DNA of 36,708 nucleotides from an uncultured Ruminococcus sp. (GCA_900538575.1 UPZA01000019.1:1-36708); one strand, 5' to 3'. Positions 1-8,406 are shown, counted from the first letter of the stretch. Notes: generated from the letters alone by a model not told the origin. Program-made: numbers and translations.

Positions 1-2
1 CA

Positions 3-602
3 AAGCTGATTCAAAGACTTTATTTGCCGGAGGGCGGTAAAATATCCATAGACGGAATGGATATTTCACTTGTGAATCCCGCAATGCTCAGAAAGCAGAT
101 CGGAGTAGTATTGCAGGAAAACTTTATGTTCAACGGAACCGTCGCGGAAAATATTTCAATTCACTGTCCAACAGCAAGTATGGAGCAGATCATTCATTCT
201 GCAAAAATAGCGGGCGCGCATGATTTTATCCTTGAACTTCCTAACGGCTATGAAACGATTATCGGCGAGAAAGGCATGGGACTTTCCGGAGGTCAGAAGC
301 AAAGAGTCGCTATTGCGAGAGCAATACTTAACAATCCCAGAATACTTATATTTGACGAGGCTACGTCTGCTCTTGACTATGAATCCGAGAGTATAATTCA
401 GAATAACCTTAAAGAAATATGCAAAGGAAGAACAGTGCTTATTATTGCTCACAGGCTTTCAACGTTAAAGGACGCGCAGAAAATCATGGTGATTGATAAG
501 GGCAATCTTGTGGAATACGATACTCATGAGAATCTGATGAAACGGGAAGGGCTGTATCATTATTTGTATAACCAGCAGAAAAGGGGCGATATTGATGGAT
601 AA
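3..602 (+). CDS. Type I secretion-type ABC exporter, C-terminal nucleotide-binding domain (5' partial)
   Basis: The reading frame is open from the first bases of the window, so this is the 3' end of a gene that starts upstream; Walker A and the membrane domain are outside. Visible in order are a Q-loop (VVLQENFMFNGTVAENI), the ABC signature LSGGQKQR, Walker B ILIFDEATSALD, and the H-loop AHRLST. The stretch resembles the ATPase domain of HlyB/PCAT-type peptide or protein exporters, which power secretion through the inner-membrane complex. The stop overlaps the start of an HlyD-family gene, so the two form an operon and very likely one transporter. The secreted substrate is not in the window. 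Sure of family, less sure of substrate class. Confidence 0.9.
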   Translation, partial: KLIQRLYLPEGGKISIDGMDISLVNPAMLRKQIGVVLQENFMFNGTVAENISIHCPTASMEQIIHSAKIAGAHDFILELPNGYETIIGEKGMGLSGGQKQRVAIARAILNNPRILIFDEATSALDYESESIIQNNLKEICKGRTVLIIAHRLSTLKDAQKIMVIDKGNLVEYDTHENLMKREGLYHYLYNQQKRGDIDG

Positions 603-1836
603 TAAGCTGACGGAATACGTATTGAAGCACAGCAAAAGCAAGGATAAGGAGCTGAAGTATGATTTTATGCCGTCCTTGCTTGAAATTATTGAACGCCCTG
701 CCCATAAAGCGGGAACAGTAATTATTGTTGGTGTATTTACACTTCTCATTGCCTTTGTTGTATGGGCTTGCTTTTCAAAAATAGACGTGGTAGTTACTGC
801 CGGCGGAAGCGTTCAGCCGTCAGGAAATGTAAACGTGGTGCAGGCCTATTCAGGCGGAACAGTAAAGTCAATAAACGCTGCCGAAGGAGAATATGTGAAA
901 AAGGGAGACGTTCTGATAGAGCTTGATACGGAATCCCTTGATATTGATACAAACCAGCTTAGCAGTCAGAAAGAAATTCTTGAAGCACAGCGGAAAATAT
1001 ATACAAAGATTAAAAACGGCGACGATATTTCAAAGGTTAAAATTGAAGATTACGAAGCTGAGCTTAAACCGTATATTCAGTCAATTCTGGACGCAGACGC
1101 AAGCTATAATAACACTCTTGACAGTCTTAAGAAGGATAAGGAAAACGCCGATTTAAATCATCAGATTTCACAGCTGCAGCTTGAAGAATACGAAGAAAGC
1201 GGAACAATCCGTCAGGCTGAAATGCAGGAGCTTATAGTAAAGCAGAACGAGCTTGCGCTGAAACAGTCGGAAACGAAAATAAAGGATACAAAAACCCAGT
1301 ACAGCGCACAGATCAATTCAAAGCTTTCGGAGATAAGCGGTCAGCTTGACGAAATAGAAACCAACCTTGAAAAATACGCCTTGTCTAAGGATTATCAGTA
1401 TATAACGGCGCCTGTAAGCGGATATATAAACAACGTAAATGTGAACACCGTCGGAGCGGCGGTAACGAACGCACAGGAGCTTGTAACGATAGTACCTGAT
1501 AATATGCCCGTTGAAATGGTGTGCTATGTAAAGAATATGGATATTGCCGACATAGAAATCGGAATGGAAGCGGAAATCAAGCTGGAGGCGTACCCGTATA
1601 ACAAGTACGGAACGGTAAAGGGAAAGGTGAAATATATCAGTCCCAGCGCGTTTGTCAGCGAGCAGACGGGCAGCGTTTATCTTGTGAAGCTTGAAATTAC
1701 AGATAAAAATGATGAGATAGATGTGATTTCAGGATTGTCCGGAAGCGTGGAAATAAAGACGGATAAGAGAACGGTTATGGATTACTTCCTAGAGCCTATT
1801 AAAAAAGGCTTCGGGGAAGCTCTGAGGGAGAAATAG
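595..1836 (+). CDS. HlyD-family membrane fusion (periplasmic adaptor-like) protein
   Basis: This is the adaptor that couples a type I ABC exporter to substrate release. A single N-terminal membrane helix (about residues 38-61, rich in V, I, F, L) is followed by a lipoyl-like half motif (GGTVKSINAAEGEYVKKGDV), then a long Gln/Glu/Lys-rich helical hairpin (about residues 115-260) expected to be coiled coil. Then come the second lipoyl half (APVSGYINNVNV) and a beta-barrel C-terminal part. The length of 413 residues is usual for HlyD proteins. An in-frame TTG at 592 precedes the ATG at 595; I chose the ATG, with AAGGGG at 582-587 as ribosome site. It overlaps the stop of the upstream ATPase gene, which implies translational coupling. 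Confidence 0.9.
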   Translation: MDNKLTEYVLKHSKSKDKELKYDFMPSLLEIIERPAHKAGTVIIVGVFTLLIAFVVWACFSKIDVVVTAGGSVQPSGNVNVVQAYSGGTVKSINAAEGEYVKKGDVLIELDTESLDIDTNQLSSQKEILEAQRKIYTKIKNGDDISKVKIEDYEAELKPYIQSILDADASYNNTLDSLKKDKENADLNHQISQLQLEEYEESGTIRQAEMQELIVKQNELALKQSETKIKDTKTQYSAQINSKLSEISGQLDEIETNLEKYALSKDYQYITAPVSGYINNVNVNTVGAAVTNAQELVTIVPDNMPVEMVCYVKNMDIADIEIGMEAEIKLEAYPYNKYGTVKGKVKYISPSAFVSEQTGSVYLVKLEITDKNDEIDVISGLSGSVEIKTDKRTVMDYFLEPIKKGFGEALREK

Positions 1837-1922
1837 TTTTGAAATTGACACCTCCCCCCTATCACAGTGAAACGGGAAAGCTAATAAGAAAAAGGAATAT
1901 ATATATAAATAAAGGATTCAAT

Positions 1923-2045
1923 ATGAATGAACCTGATTACGATTATGTGTATAATCAACTGCGCAAAGTTAAAAATGATGTATCATTTAGGGAAGAAGTT
2001 GCTGATTGGGCACAACATACCGTTTATGAGATCTATATACAATAA
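1923..2045 (+). pseudogene. 40-codon remnant, possibly N-terminus of an immunity-like protein
   Basis: An ATG with an AAAGGATT ribosome site opens a 40-residue frame (MNEPDYDYVYNQLRKVKND, then SFREEVADWAQ) that stops where the sequence joins the Doc-like remnant in another frame. The REEVADWA stretch recalls small cytosolic immunity-type proteins, but it is too short to assign. I read it as the leftover 5' end of a gene whose remainder was deleted and replaced by the Doc fragment. It could also be a real small protein. Confidence 0.35.
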
Positions 2046-2272
2046 TTCAGCACAAGGCTGCACAGCTTGCATTTTTTATTATATCCAATCACCCTTTTAT
2101 AGATGGCAACAAAAGGATCGGACTTCATGTAACGCTGATATTCTTAGAGCTTAACGGCGTTGATCTTAAATATACATAAAATGAATTAATAAAGATCGGT
2201 TTAATGCTGGCAGATGAGAAGATGACTGTAAAAGATATTCTACCGTGGCTTATAGTTCATAATGAACAATAA
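2030..2272 (+). pseudogene. Doc/Fic-family (death-on-curing) toxin, 5'-truncated and interrupted
   Basis: In the third + frame, after a stop at 2027-2029, codons read IIQHKAAQLAFFIISN and then the Fido motif HPFIDGNKRIG, followed by LHVTLIFLELNGVDL. This is the C-terminal half of a Doc-type Fido-fold protein; such proteins modify targets with NMP or phosphate and are normally paired with a Phd-type antitoxin. An in-frame TAA interrupts after KYT, at the place where relatives usually have Gln, so a single CAA to TAA change would explain it. The frame then resumes as NELIKIGLMLADEKMTVKD and ends at 2270-2272. The N-terminal half and the antitoxin are absent. Clear pseudogene of a toxin-antitoxin module. 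Confidence 0.75.
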
Positions 2273-2298
2273 AAGCTTGCTGGTAACGGCAGGCTTTT
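2271..2298 (+). terminator. Hairpin terminator after the Doc remnant
   Basis: AAAAGCTTGC (2271-2280) pairs with GCAGGCTTTT (2289-2298) around an 8-nt loop, 10 bp with one G-U pair. The stem ends in TTTT but no longer T-run follows. It sits directly on the stop codon of the broken Doc gene, consistent with an old operon end. Confidence 0.6.
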
Positions 2299-2317
2299 AT
2301 AGCGAAAAATTTTTCTA

Positions 2318-2347
2318 TTGAAAAAAACCAGATTATTGATATATAAT
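2318..2347 (+). promoter_or_regulatory. Promoter of the 2394 gene
   Basis: TTGAAA (2318-2323), 18 nt, TATAAT (2342-2347): a near-consensus vegetative sigma promoter, about 45 nt ahead of the 2394 start codon and just after the terminator at 2271-2298. Confidence 0.6.
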
Positions 2348-2393
2348 TAAATAGCGGTTAAAAAATTGAATATGATTAAGGAAATGATATCAA

Positions 2394-3062
2394 ATGATAC
2401 GCCGGTTACTGAAAAAGAAAATCATTTATATAATATATTTTGGCTGTGTATTATTTTTTCTATTATTCTTTATAATAATTCAAATATTAAAAAATCCTGT
2501 TATTAATGAATATTCAAACATCGATGAAAAACTTCAAAATTTGAATTTAAACCAGTTTAATTATTATCGTACTGAAGAAGAAAAACGCTCATCGGATTAT
2601 ATTTATATGAGTTTTCATTTAAAAGATTTTGACAAGTTTGATATAAATGAATGTACTAACGATATAAATAATATAAAAGAAAATATAAATGAATGTATAT
2701 CAGAGGAAAAATACGGGTTATACAATAAGTTTATTCGTGTTATGATTCATGTGCGTCCCGGAGAAATGGTGTATATTTACAATTATAATTTTTTAAAAGA
2801 CCAAAAAGATCAAGAACCTGAAAAACTTTTATATTACGAATACTTATTTGTTGATAATTTATCTTCACTAAATTATTTTAATGATTGTTATGTTTTAAAT
2901 GTAAGTGTAAGTAATATAGACAATATAAAAATTTTTGAAAATTTTTATAATATTGAGTATTTAGATATTTTAGGTCCCCTTACGGAAAATGATAAGCAAC
3001 AATTACTTAAAATACTTCCCAATTGTACCGTTATTTGTAATGGAGAAATAGTAAGTAAATAA
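2394..3062 (+). CDS. Membrane-anchored hypothetical protein with short LRR-like C-terminus
   Basis: I do not recognise the family of this 222-residue protein. A basic N-terminus (MIRRLLKKK) leads into a very hydrophobic helix at about residues 9-31, so it is probably a single-pass protein with the rest outside the cell. The middle is rich in Asn, Asp, Ile and Tyr. The last third reads like one or two irregular leucine-rich repeats (NIDNIKIFENFYNIEYLDI) and ends in an ILPNCTVICNG turn. The base composition is markedly more AT-rich than the secretion genes upstream. It has its own promoter and an AAGGAAA ribosome site. Its place beside a type I secretion system and a broken toxin suggests an accessory or immunity role, which is only inference. 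Confidence 0.7.
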   Translation: MIRRLLKKKIIYIIYFGCVLFFLLFFIIIQILKNPVINEYSNIDEKLQNLNLNQFNYYRTEEEKRSSDYIYMSFHLKDFDKFDINECTNDINNIKENINECISEEKYGLYNKFIRVMIHVRPGEMVYIYNYNFLKDQKDQEPEKLLYYEYLFVDNLSSLNYFNDCYVLNVSVSNIDNIKIFENFYNIEYLDILGPLTENDKQQLLKILPNCTVICNGEIVSK

Positions 3063-3243
3063 AAATTGAAGCCGCAAAATCTTATGAATGAATTGGTTTC
3101 AAATGGAAAAAACTACAAAGGTATAAGTGAAAATGATCTTATGCCGAGTATATAGTTAACGGATAGAAATATCGCATGGCGTATGAAAATAATGGTTTTA
3201 TTGTTTCATTTCTTCCATTTTAAGATAAAAGGAGTTAATTTAT

Positions 3244-3573
3244 ATGAAAAACGAATTGCGATTTTCATTTGATTACGGTGGATTTTGCCTTTGGGCAAAT
3301 GATGGAGCAATAGAGCCGAATGCCCTTCCAATTTCACAAGAACTGATTGATGAAATAAACAGTTTATGTGATGAATTTGATACGAGCTTAGACTGGGAAT
3401 ATCCACCGGATCCTTCACCTTGGACAAAAGAAGAATGGTATGATTTTTTTAAAAGGTCTAAATTAATATATGAAAAATTAGAAAAAGAATTAGGCGCTGA
3501 TTACGAATTAATTAGTGAACTTGAAAAAGATAAACATATGTATATGGACAATCGGATTTTTGCCGATAAATAA
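3244..3573 (+). CDS. Small acidic hypothetical protein, immunity-protein-like
   Basis: This is a 109-residue cytosolic protein with no signal peptide or membrane helix, preceded by a good AAAGGAG site (3228-3234). It is strongly acidic and rich in Trp, Tyr and Phe (FSFDYGGFCLWANDGAIE, DTSLDWEYPPDPSPW, KEEWYDFFK). That composition and the DWEYPPDP turn are typical of small cytosolic proteins that act as immunity factors in polymorphic-toxin loci. No toxin partner is visible. Function is not established by the sequence; the immunity reading rests on general character and context only. Confidence 0.65.
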   Translation: MKNELRFSFDYGGFCLWANDGAIEPNALPISQELIDEINSLCDEFDTSLDWEYPPDPSPWTKEEWYDFFKRSKLIYEKLEKELGADYELISELEKDKHMYMDNRIFADK

Positions 3574-3732
3574 AATATTCAAGTTTGAACCAATATCAAT
3601 AAAGTGGACAGGAAAAATAAAAAAAATTCAGCTCAGCCTGATATATTATATACTATAAAACTAAGAATGTCGAATTGTGTAAATGATTTCTCGGTGAAAT
3701 CTTGAAAATATAATGATGAGCTATTATTGATA

Positions 3733-3768
3733 AAAAGGATACGGTACGAATCAGTACCGTATCCTTTT
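3733..3768 (-). terminator. 15-bp hairpin terminator, probably of the lyase gene
   Basis: AAAAGGATACGGTAC (3733-3747) and GTACCGTATCCTTTT (3754-3768) are perfect inverted copies around a 6-nt loop. On the minus strand the stem is followed by TTTTTA, which favours termination of the lyase gene that ends at 3861. It could also stop + strand transcripts from 3244-3573. Confidence 0.75.
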
Positions 3769-3860
3769 GGGATTAAGCTTTAGGAATGTATTGCGATGTT
3801 TTATCAAGCGGCAAAAAAACTGTTATTTACTTTTATCTGCCGTAACTTTAAAATATGAAT

Positions 3861-6800
3861 TCAGATATTAAGTATACGTTTCAGCAAAATCACGTCAAAC
3901 ACATTTACGATATTATCGTTATTCATATCCGAAATAATCATTTGATTTTCAGTTAACATTTGTTTATTAACCATATATTGCTGAAGCAATACTATATCAG
4001 CTATTGCAACTTTGCCGTCAAGATTTGTATCGCCTTTAAGTTCAGGCTTAGGAATAGCTGTAGTCACAGTTGTAGTAGTTGTTTCTGAAGGTTTCGTTGT
4101 AATTGCAGCGCTTGTAGTTGTAACAGGTTCGGAAACATCTGCAATCCATTTCTGGCACGTATTTCCGTTGACTGTCCACTGGGCGACGTTAGCTCCGCTT
4201 GACTTATCTGCATTTTCAATTTCGATTGCAGCTGCGTCCTTGGAGGCTCTGGTCAGGATATAGTATGTTCCGTCCGGATTTTTTACAAATTTAAAGAGGT
4301 GAGAGCTTGTTTTATTATTTGTATGAATTTCAGCGTTTGCTCCATTGGCGCCGCTTCCTCCGGTAATATTAAGATAATAAGTCCTTCCGTCCGCAAGCTG
4401 CGATATAATATAGTAATAGCCGCCGCCGAAGGATTTCAGCATCCATGAATTATGAGCAGACACTTTGTCAGCGCCCCATTGCTGAACATTTGCCCCGTCC
4501 TCGGCAGTACCGTTTGCGACTTCCATAAAGAGTCCGCTGTTTTGATTTTTAAACATATATATTTTGCTTGTATCCATATTACAGCCTGTATCTTCTACTT
4601 GATTCAGTTTCCATTTCTGCGACGTATCTCCAAGCTGAAGCTTATATTCAATTATATTCGCTCCGCTTGATCCTGAGGCGGAAGCGACCGCAACGCAGCT
4701 CTTATCGCCCGACGCTTTGGTTAATATGTAATATGTTCCATCGTCATTTTTTATAAACTTAAATTGCTGTGCGTCCGCCTTGGTATCGCTGTAAATCTGA
4801 ATATTTGTTCCATTGTCCGCGCTGCCGTTTGCTACGTCAAGCAGATAAGTAATTTTATCTCCGACCTGCGAGTAAATATAATAATAACCTTCCCCGGCAG
4901 ACAATACGCGCCATGTGTTATGGGAAACGGGATCGTCTGCGCCCCATTGCTGAACGTTGGCGGCATTTTCGCTTTTTCCGCCCTCAACCTCCATGTAAAG
5001 ACCGCTGTTTTCATTTTGTATAGTATAAACGGCTCCCTCATTCAATGCGGCTGCGGTAAGATCCGGAGTTACAGGACCTCCGGCTGGCGGTGTTATTTTT
5101 ATCAGCGGTCTGGCCGGAAGGTTCTGATCTGATCCGAGATAAAAGCTTGGATGAGGCGGCTGGTTGTAGGCGATATTTTGTCCTGCAACCTGAGTCCTGT
5201 ATTGAATATCATGCATAAGCGTGGTAATACGGTAATCGGTTTCATAGGGAGTACAGTAAATTCTGACTGATTTTCCGTCGCTTGCTCTTACGATAAGTTC
5301 TTCACGCCAGTCTCCGAAGATATCGGCGGAAAGACAAGGCGTACCCTTAGTAGTATTGCATGTATAATATCCGTCGGTAGTTAATAGGGTGGAAAGCTTG
5401 CCGTCGTTTCCCATTTTTGAGATTGTAGCGGGTGAATCGGTGTAACCGTCTAAGATTTCCCGTTCCAGATCTCCGTCCCAATATGTCAGGAAATTTACAG
5501 CGGGGCGTTTGCAGGAAAGCGTATTTCCCGAACCGTTATATACGTCGTATCCCAATCCCCAGAATTCGGCTCCGTCGTTACCTGCCCATACGTTTCCTGC
5601 ACAGCATCTTCCGGTATCGGAATCGCCGTCCTTATGGAAAATAATTTCTCCGTTTTTGGCGTCGACTAACGAAACTCCGTAGGGCTTATCTTCATGGCAT
5701 ATCCACAGCTCCAATCCGTCTCTTGAAGGAAGCAGATCACCGAGATGCATTGCGTCTCCGTGTCCTTTGTTAAGACACCACAATACCTTTCCGTTGTCAT
5801 CTAAACATGTGCTTCCTAAAACGATTTCCTGTTTTCCGTCGCCGTCTACATCAGCCGGCATGCAGTTATGATTTCCGTCGCCGTATCCGGGGGCGGAGGA
5901 ATCGTTGCCGGTATCAAAATACCATCTTTGTACAAGCTTCTTGTCTACTACGTCATAAGCGCAGGCGGTCATACGCGTATAATAACCTCTTATTGTAACT
6001 GCGCTTGGCTTTACTCCGTCGAGATATGCCACGGCTCCAAGAAATCTGTCTACACGGTTTCCGTAGCTGTCCCCCCAGTTTGAAACTGTTCCTCTGCCGG
6101 GATTATAATCTACAGTATCGAGAGCCTTACCGGTTTCGCCGTCGAATAGAGTATAGTATTCAGGACCTGTAAGAATATAGCCTTTGGAATTTCTGTAGGT
6201 TTTTGAACTATCGCCTATAACAGTGCCTGTGCCGTCTATTGTACCGTCGGCAGTTTTACAGGTCATTTCAGCTTTTCCGTCAAGGTCAAAGTCTGCAACC
6301 AGAAATTGCGTATAATGTGCACCGGCGCGTATATTGTAGCCCAGATCTATACGCCATAGTTTTTCGCCGTTGAGCTTGTAGCAATCGATATAAACCTTGT
6401 CGGTTTTGCCGGACTTTGAATTATCCTGTGAATTTGACGGATACCATTTTACGAACAGCTCGTATTCTCCGTCCCCGTCCGCGTCTCCGACGGAGCAGTC
6501 GTTAGGACTGTAAGTACAGCTTGAGCTTGTCGGCGTATCAAGCTTAAGCTCAAGGTAATTTTTGTCGGACTGAAGCTTGCATATGTCTGACGATATTACT
6601 TTATTGTTTTCTATTGTTTCTATTTTATATGTATCCGAGGATTTTCCGGAGGCGTCAAGAAAACAGGTAGCTTCTCCGGCGTTGCTTGTATAGATTAGGG
6701 TATTGTTTCTGTAAAGCTTGAATACTGCGCTGTCGCTGTCGTCAGCAAGAAAACGCCAACTTATCATCATTCCGGATCCGGTATTGACTGCTGAAATTCC

Positions 6801-6935
6801 TCTGTCAAGGTATTCTGCATACGACGATCCGGCAGCATACGCAGAATTATTTTTGTTGTAAACGGTTCCTGCGGCAGCGGAACCGGAAATACATATCGAT
6901 AACAGCAGGGCTGTTATTCTGGAAAGTTTTTTCAT
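3861..6935 (-). CDS. Secreted PL11-type rhamnogalacturonan lyase with two ricin-type lectin domains and a type I dockerin
   Basis: This 1024-residue secreted enzyme cleaves rhamnogalacturonan I of pectin by beta-elimination. An N-terminal signal peptide (LSRITALLLSICISGSAAAG) leads to a YesW-like fibronectin-like domain (about 40-130) and a beta-propeller catalytic region (about 140-620) with the family-typical RGYYTRMTACAYD and repeated Asp-rich loops (DVDGDGKQE, DFDLDGKAE) that bind calcium. Two ricin B/CBM13-like modules follow (about 640-790 and 795-945), both with the phrase NVQQWGAD. A Thr-rich linker then leads to a dockerin (967-1024) with two calcium loops (D969/N971/D973/D980 and D1003/N1005/D1007/D1014). 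The dockerin implies docking on a cohesin scaffold of a cellulosome. The start has an AAAGGTGGGA site at 6943-6952. Confidence 0.93.
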   Translation of the reverse strand: MKKLSRITALLLSICISGSAAAGTVYNKNNSAYAAGSSYAEYLDRGISAVNTGSGMMISWRFLADDSDSAVFKLYRNNTLIYTSNAGEATCFLDASGKSSDTYKIETIENNKVISSDICKLQSDKNYLELKLDTPTSSSCTYSPNDCSVGDADGDGEYELFVKWYPSNSQDNSKSGKTDKVYIDCYKLNGEKLWRIDLGYNIRAGAHYTQFLVADFDLDGKAEMTCKTADGTIDGTGTVIGDSSKTYRNSKGYILTGPEYYTLFDGETGKALDTVDYNPGRGTVSNWGDSYGNRVDRFLGAVAYLDGVKPSAVTIRGYYTRMTACAYDVVDKKLVQRWYFDTGNDSSAPGYGDGNHNCMPADVDGDGKQEIVLGSTCLDDNGKVLWCLNKGHGDAMHLGDLLPSRDGLELWICHEDKPYGVSLVDAKNGEIIFHKDGDSDTGRCCAGNVWAGNDGAEFWGLGYDVYNGSGNTLSCKRPAVNFLTYWDGDLEREILDGYTDSPATISKMGNDGKLSTLLTTDGYYTCNTTKGTPCLSADIFGDWREELIVRASDGKSVRIYCTPYETDYRITTLMHDIQYRTQVAGQNIAYNQPPHPSFYLGSDQNLPARPLIKITPPAGGPVTPDLTAAALNEGAVYTIQNENSGLYMEVEGGKSENAANVQQWGADDPVSHNTWRVLSAGEGYYYIYSQVGDKITYLLDVANGSADNGTNIQIYSDTKADAQQFKFIKNDDGTYYILTKASGDKSCVAVASASGSSGANIIEYKLQLGDTSQKWKLNQVEDTGCNMDTSKIYMFKNQNSGLFMEVANGTAEDGANVQQWGADKVSAHNSWMLKSFGGGYYYIISQLADGRTYYLNITGGSGANGANAEIHTNNKTSSHLFKFVKNPDGTYYILTRASKDAAAIEIENADKSSGANVAQWTVNGNTCQKWIADVSEPVTTTSAAITTKPSETTTTTVTTAIPKPELKGDTNLDGKVAIADIVLLQQYMVNKQMLTENQMIISDMNNDNIVNVFDVILLKRILNI

Positions 6936-7016
6936 AATTAATTCCCACCTTTTTAATTAAAACCTTTTTGTATTTTTGCATAGTTATTTTCTTAAAGGTT
7001 TAATATATATGTATAC

Positions 7017-7045
7017 ATTCTATCATAAAATTCTATTTGAAGCAA
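7017..7045 (-). promoter_or_regulatory. Promoter of the rhamnogalacturonan lyase gene
   Basis: On the minus strand TTGCTT (7040-7045), 17 nt, TAGAAT (7017-7022), leaving a leader of about 75 nt. The leader holds an 8-bp inverted pair AAACCTTT/AAAGGTTT with a wide loop that could be an operator. The promoter match is fair, not perfect. Confidence 0.5.
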
Positions 7046-7138
7046 TCAGATATTATGACTTATACTAATAAATTGTGACATATTTAAGAGATGATGAAAA
7101 AAGGACGCCGTTAAGGCGCCGCATCGTTAATTTATAGC

Positions 7139-7167
7139 TTTACACTTTACCTGAATAATGCTATAAT
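7139..7167 (+). promoter_or_regulatory. Promoter of the VanZ-like gene
   Basis: TTTACA (7139-7144), 17 nt, TATAAT (7162-7167). This is near-consensus and about 30 nt ahead of the start codon at 7199, so the 5' leader is short. Confidence 0.7.
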
Positions 7168-7198
7168 AAATAAATATCAATAGGTTTCGGTGATAAAT

Positions 7199-7714
7199 AT
7201 GTATAAAAAATTAATTCCGTTTATTTGTCTTGCTCTTTCCGCTGTATGTATGACTGTGATTTTTATTTTTTCCTCTCAGAATAGTTTTGATACTAATATG
7301 CTTAGCAGAAAAATTACTTCTATAATTGTCGAAGAGGTTTTTAAAGGATATGATTCTATGGATTTAGACATGAAAAATATAATAGTAGATCAGTTTAATC
7401 TGTTTATTAGAAAAACAGCTCATTTTTTAATGTATTTTTTTCTTGGCTTTCTCTGCTTTTCCGCATTCAGCGCTTTGACTAATAAGTATGCAAAATCGTT
7501 CGGTTTGGCTTGGAGCTGCTGTTTTATTTATGCGGTTCTTGACGAGCTTCATCAAAAATTCGTTCCCGGAAGAACGCCGCTGTTTAAGGATGTTATTATA
7601 GATTCTGCCGGCGGATTAATTGGAATAATATTCGGTTTTCTGATAATATCCGCGGCGCTGAACATCAGGAACAGAATCAGCAATAATAATTCTTCTCAAG
7701 GACTTTCCAGTTAA
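7199..7714 (+). CDS. VanZ-like family membrane protein
   Basis: This 171-residue integral membrane protein has four predicted helices. Family landmarks are visible in order: FIFSSQ after the first helix, RKTAHFLMYFFLG at the second, and DELHQKFVPGR followed by KDVIIDSAGG before the last helix. VanZ-like proteins are linked to low-level teicoplanin resistance in the VanA cluster, but most chromosomal members have no known role. I chose the ATG at 7199, which has GGTGA at 7189-7193; a GTG at 7190 in frame would remove the spacing. The 3' end overlaps the superoxide dismutase gene on the other strand by 38 bp. Confidence 0.85.
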   Translation: MYKKLIPFICLALSAVCMTVIFIFSSQNSFDTNMLSRKITSIIVEEVFKGYDSMDLDMKNIIVDQFNLFIRKTAHFLMYFFLGFLCFSAFSALTNKYAKSFGLAWSCCFIYAVLDELHQKFVPGRTPLFKDVIIDSAGGLIGIIFGFLIISAALNIRNRISNNNSSQGLSS

Positions 7715-8300
7715 TGAGCTTCATTATATTGTTAACATATCGTTCTCTGTGATTCTGATATTGCAGATAATATGCATGTTCCCATACGTCTATAGGGAAG
7801 ATTGGGTTAAGACGCTGTTCTATGGGCGTTTCCTGATTTTTAAGTATTATAATATGCATTTTGCCGCCCATATCGGAAGTTAGGTATGCATATCCTGATC
7901 CAAACACTGACATTGCTGCTTCCTTTAAGCAGCATATTAACGATTTCAGGCTCCCGAAATTATCATTTATTACTTTTTCAAATTCATGGGAAATTCTTGA
8001 TCTTCCGGCTGGTATAAGGCAATCAAAATACAGTCTGTGATTAAAAGCTCCTCCCGCATTTCGCTTTATACTCGTTCTGATTTCTTCCGGAAGAAAGGCT
8101 TGTTTTATTAAAAGCGCTTCAAGAGGAAGATGGTGAAGCTGCGGATAGTTTTTAAGAGTATCGTTCAGCTTCTTAACATAGCCTGCATAATGACTGTCAT
8201 GATGGATTTTCATAGTCTGAGCGTTTATCCATGGCGATAAGGCGTTTACAGGGTAAGGAAGAGGTTGTGCGGTAAAGGGATAGTGTTCGGGTTCGTTCAA
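7677..8300 (-). CDS. sodA: Superoxide dismutase, Mn-type of the Fe/Mn family
   Basis: The enzyme converts superoxide to oxygen and peroxide in the cytoplasm. Metal ligands are present: His in MKIHHDSHYAGY, His in GGAFNHRLYF, and Asp plus His in DVWEHAYYLQYQNH. The gateway His and Tyr of the first motif are kept, as is the Gln of NQETPI. That Gln, together with GG before the second ligand, is the pattern of Mn rather than Fe enzymes; the usual GGHANH is GGAFNH here. At 207 residues the length is normal. The only well-placed start is a TTG (8298-8300) behind AAGGAG, so translation may be modest. It follows the glnA-ANTAR terminator and probably has its own promoter (TATAAT on the minus strand near 8330). 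Confidence 0.88.
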   Translation of the reverse strand: MNEPEHYPFTAQPLPYPVNALSPWINAQTMKIHHDSHYAGYVKKLNDTLKNYPQLHHLPLEALLIKQAFLPEEIRTSIKRNAGGAFNHRLYFDCLIPAGRSRISHEFEKVINDNFGSLKSLICCLKEAAMSVFGSGYAYLTSDMGGKMHIIILKNQETPIEQRLNPIFPIDVWEHAYYLQYQNHRERYVNNIMKLINWKVLEKNYYC

Positions 8301-8360
8301 ATTTATCAGCTCCTTGACAATATTTGTTTAATTATATGCGGTCAGAAGCTGAAAAATTAC

Positions 8361-8406
8361 AATAATAAATAAGGCAAATCCGAAAGGATTTGCCTTATTT
8401 ATTATT
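8361..8406. terminator. 21-bp GAAA-loop terminator after the glnA-ANTAR operon
   Basis: The left arm 8361-8381 and right arm 8386-8406 are a perfect 21-bp inverted repeat around the loop GAAA (core AAGGCAAATCC / GGATTTGCCTT). The stop codon of the minus-strand ANTAR gene (8402-8404) lies inside the stem. It separates that operon from the dismutase gene. Confidence 0.85.

Noticed and set aside
1844..1870. TTGACA after the HlyD gene as a promoter
   Set aside because: No -10 box at a useful distance; the region is C-rich and then has no match to TATAAT.
4012..6083. Several open frames of 60-120 codons on the + strand across the lyase gene
   Set aside because: They are antisense to a well-supported 1024-codon gene, lack ribosome sites and show no family features; they reflect codon bias of the true gene.
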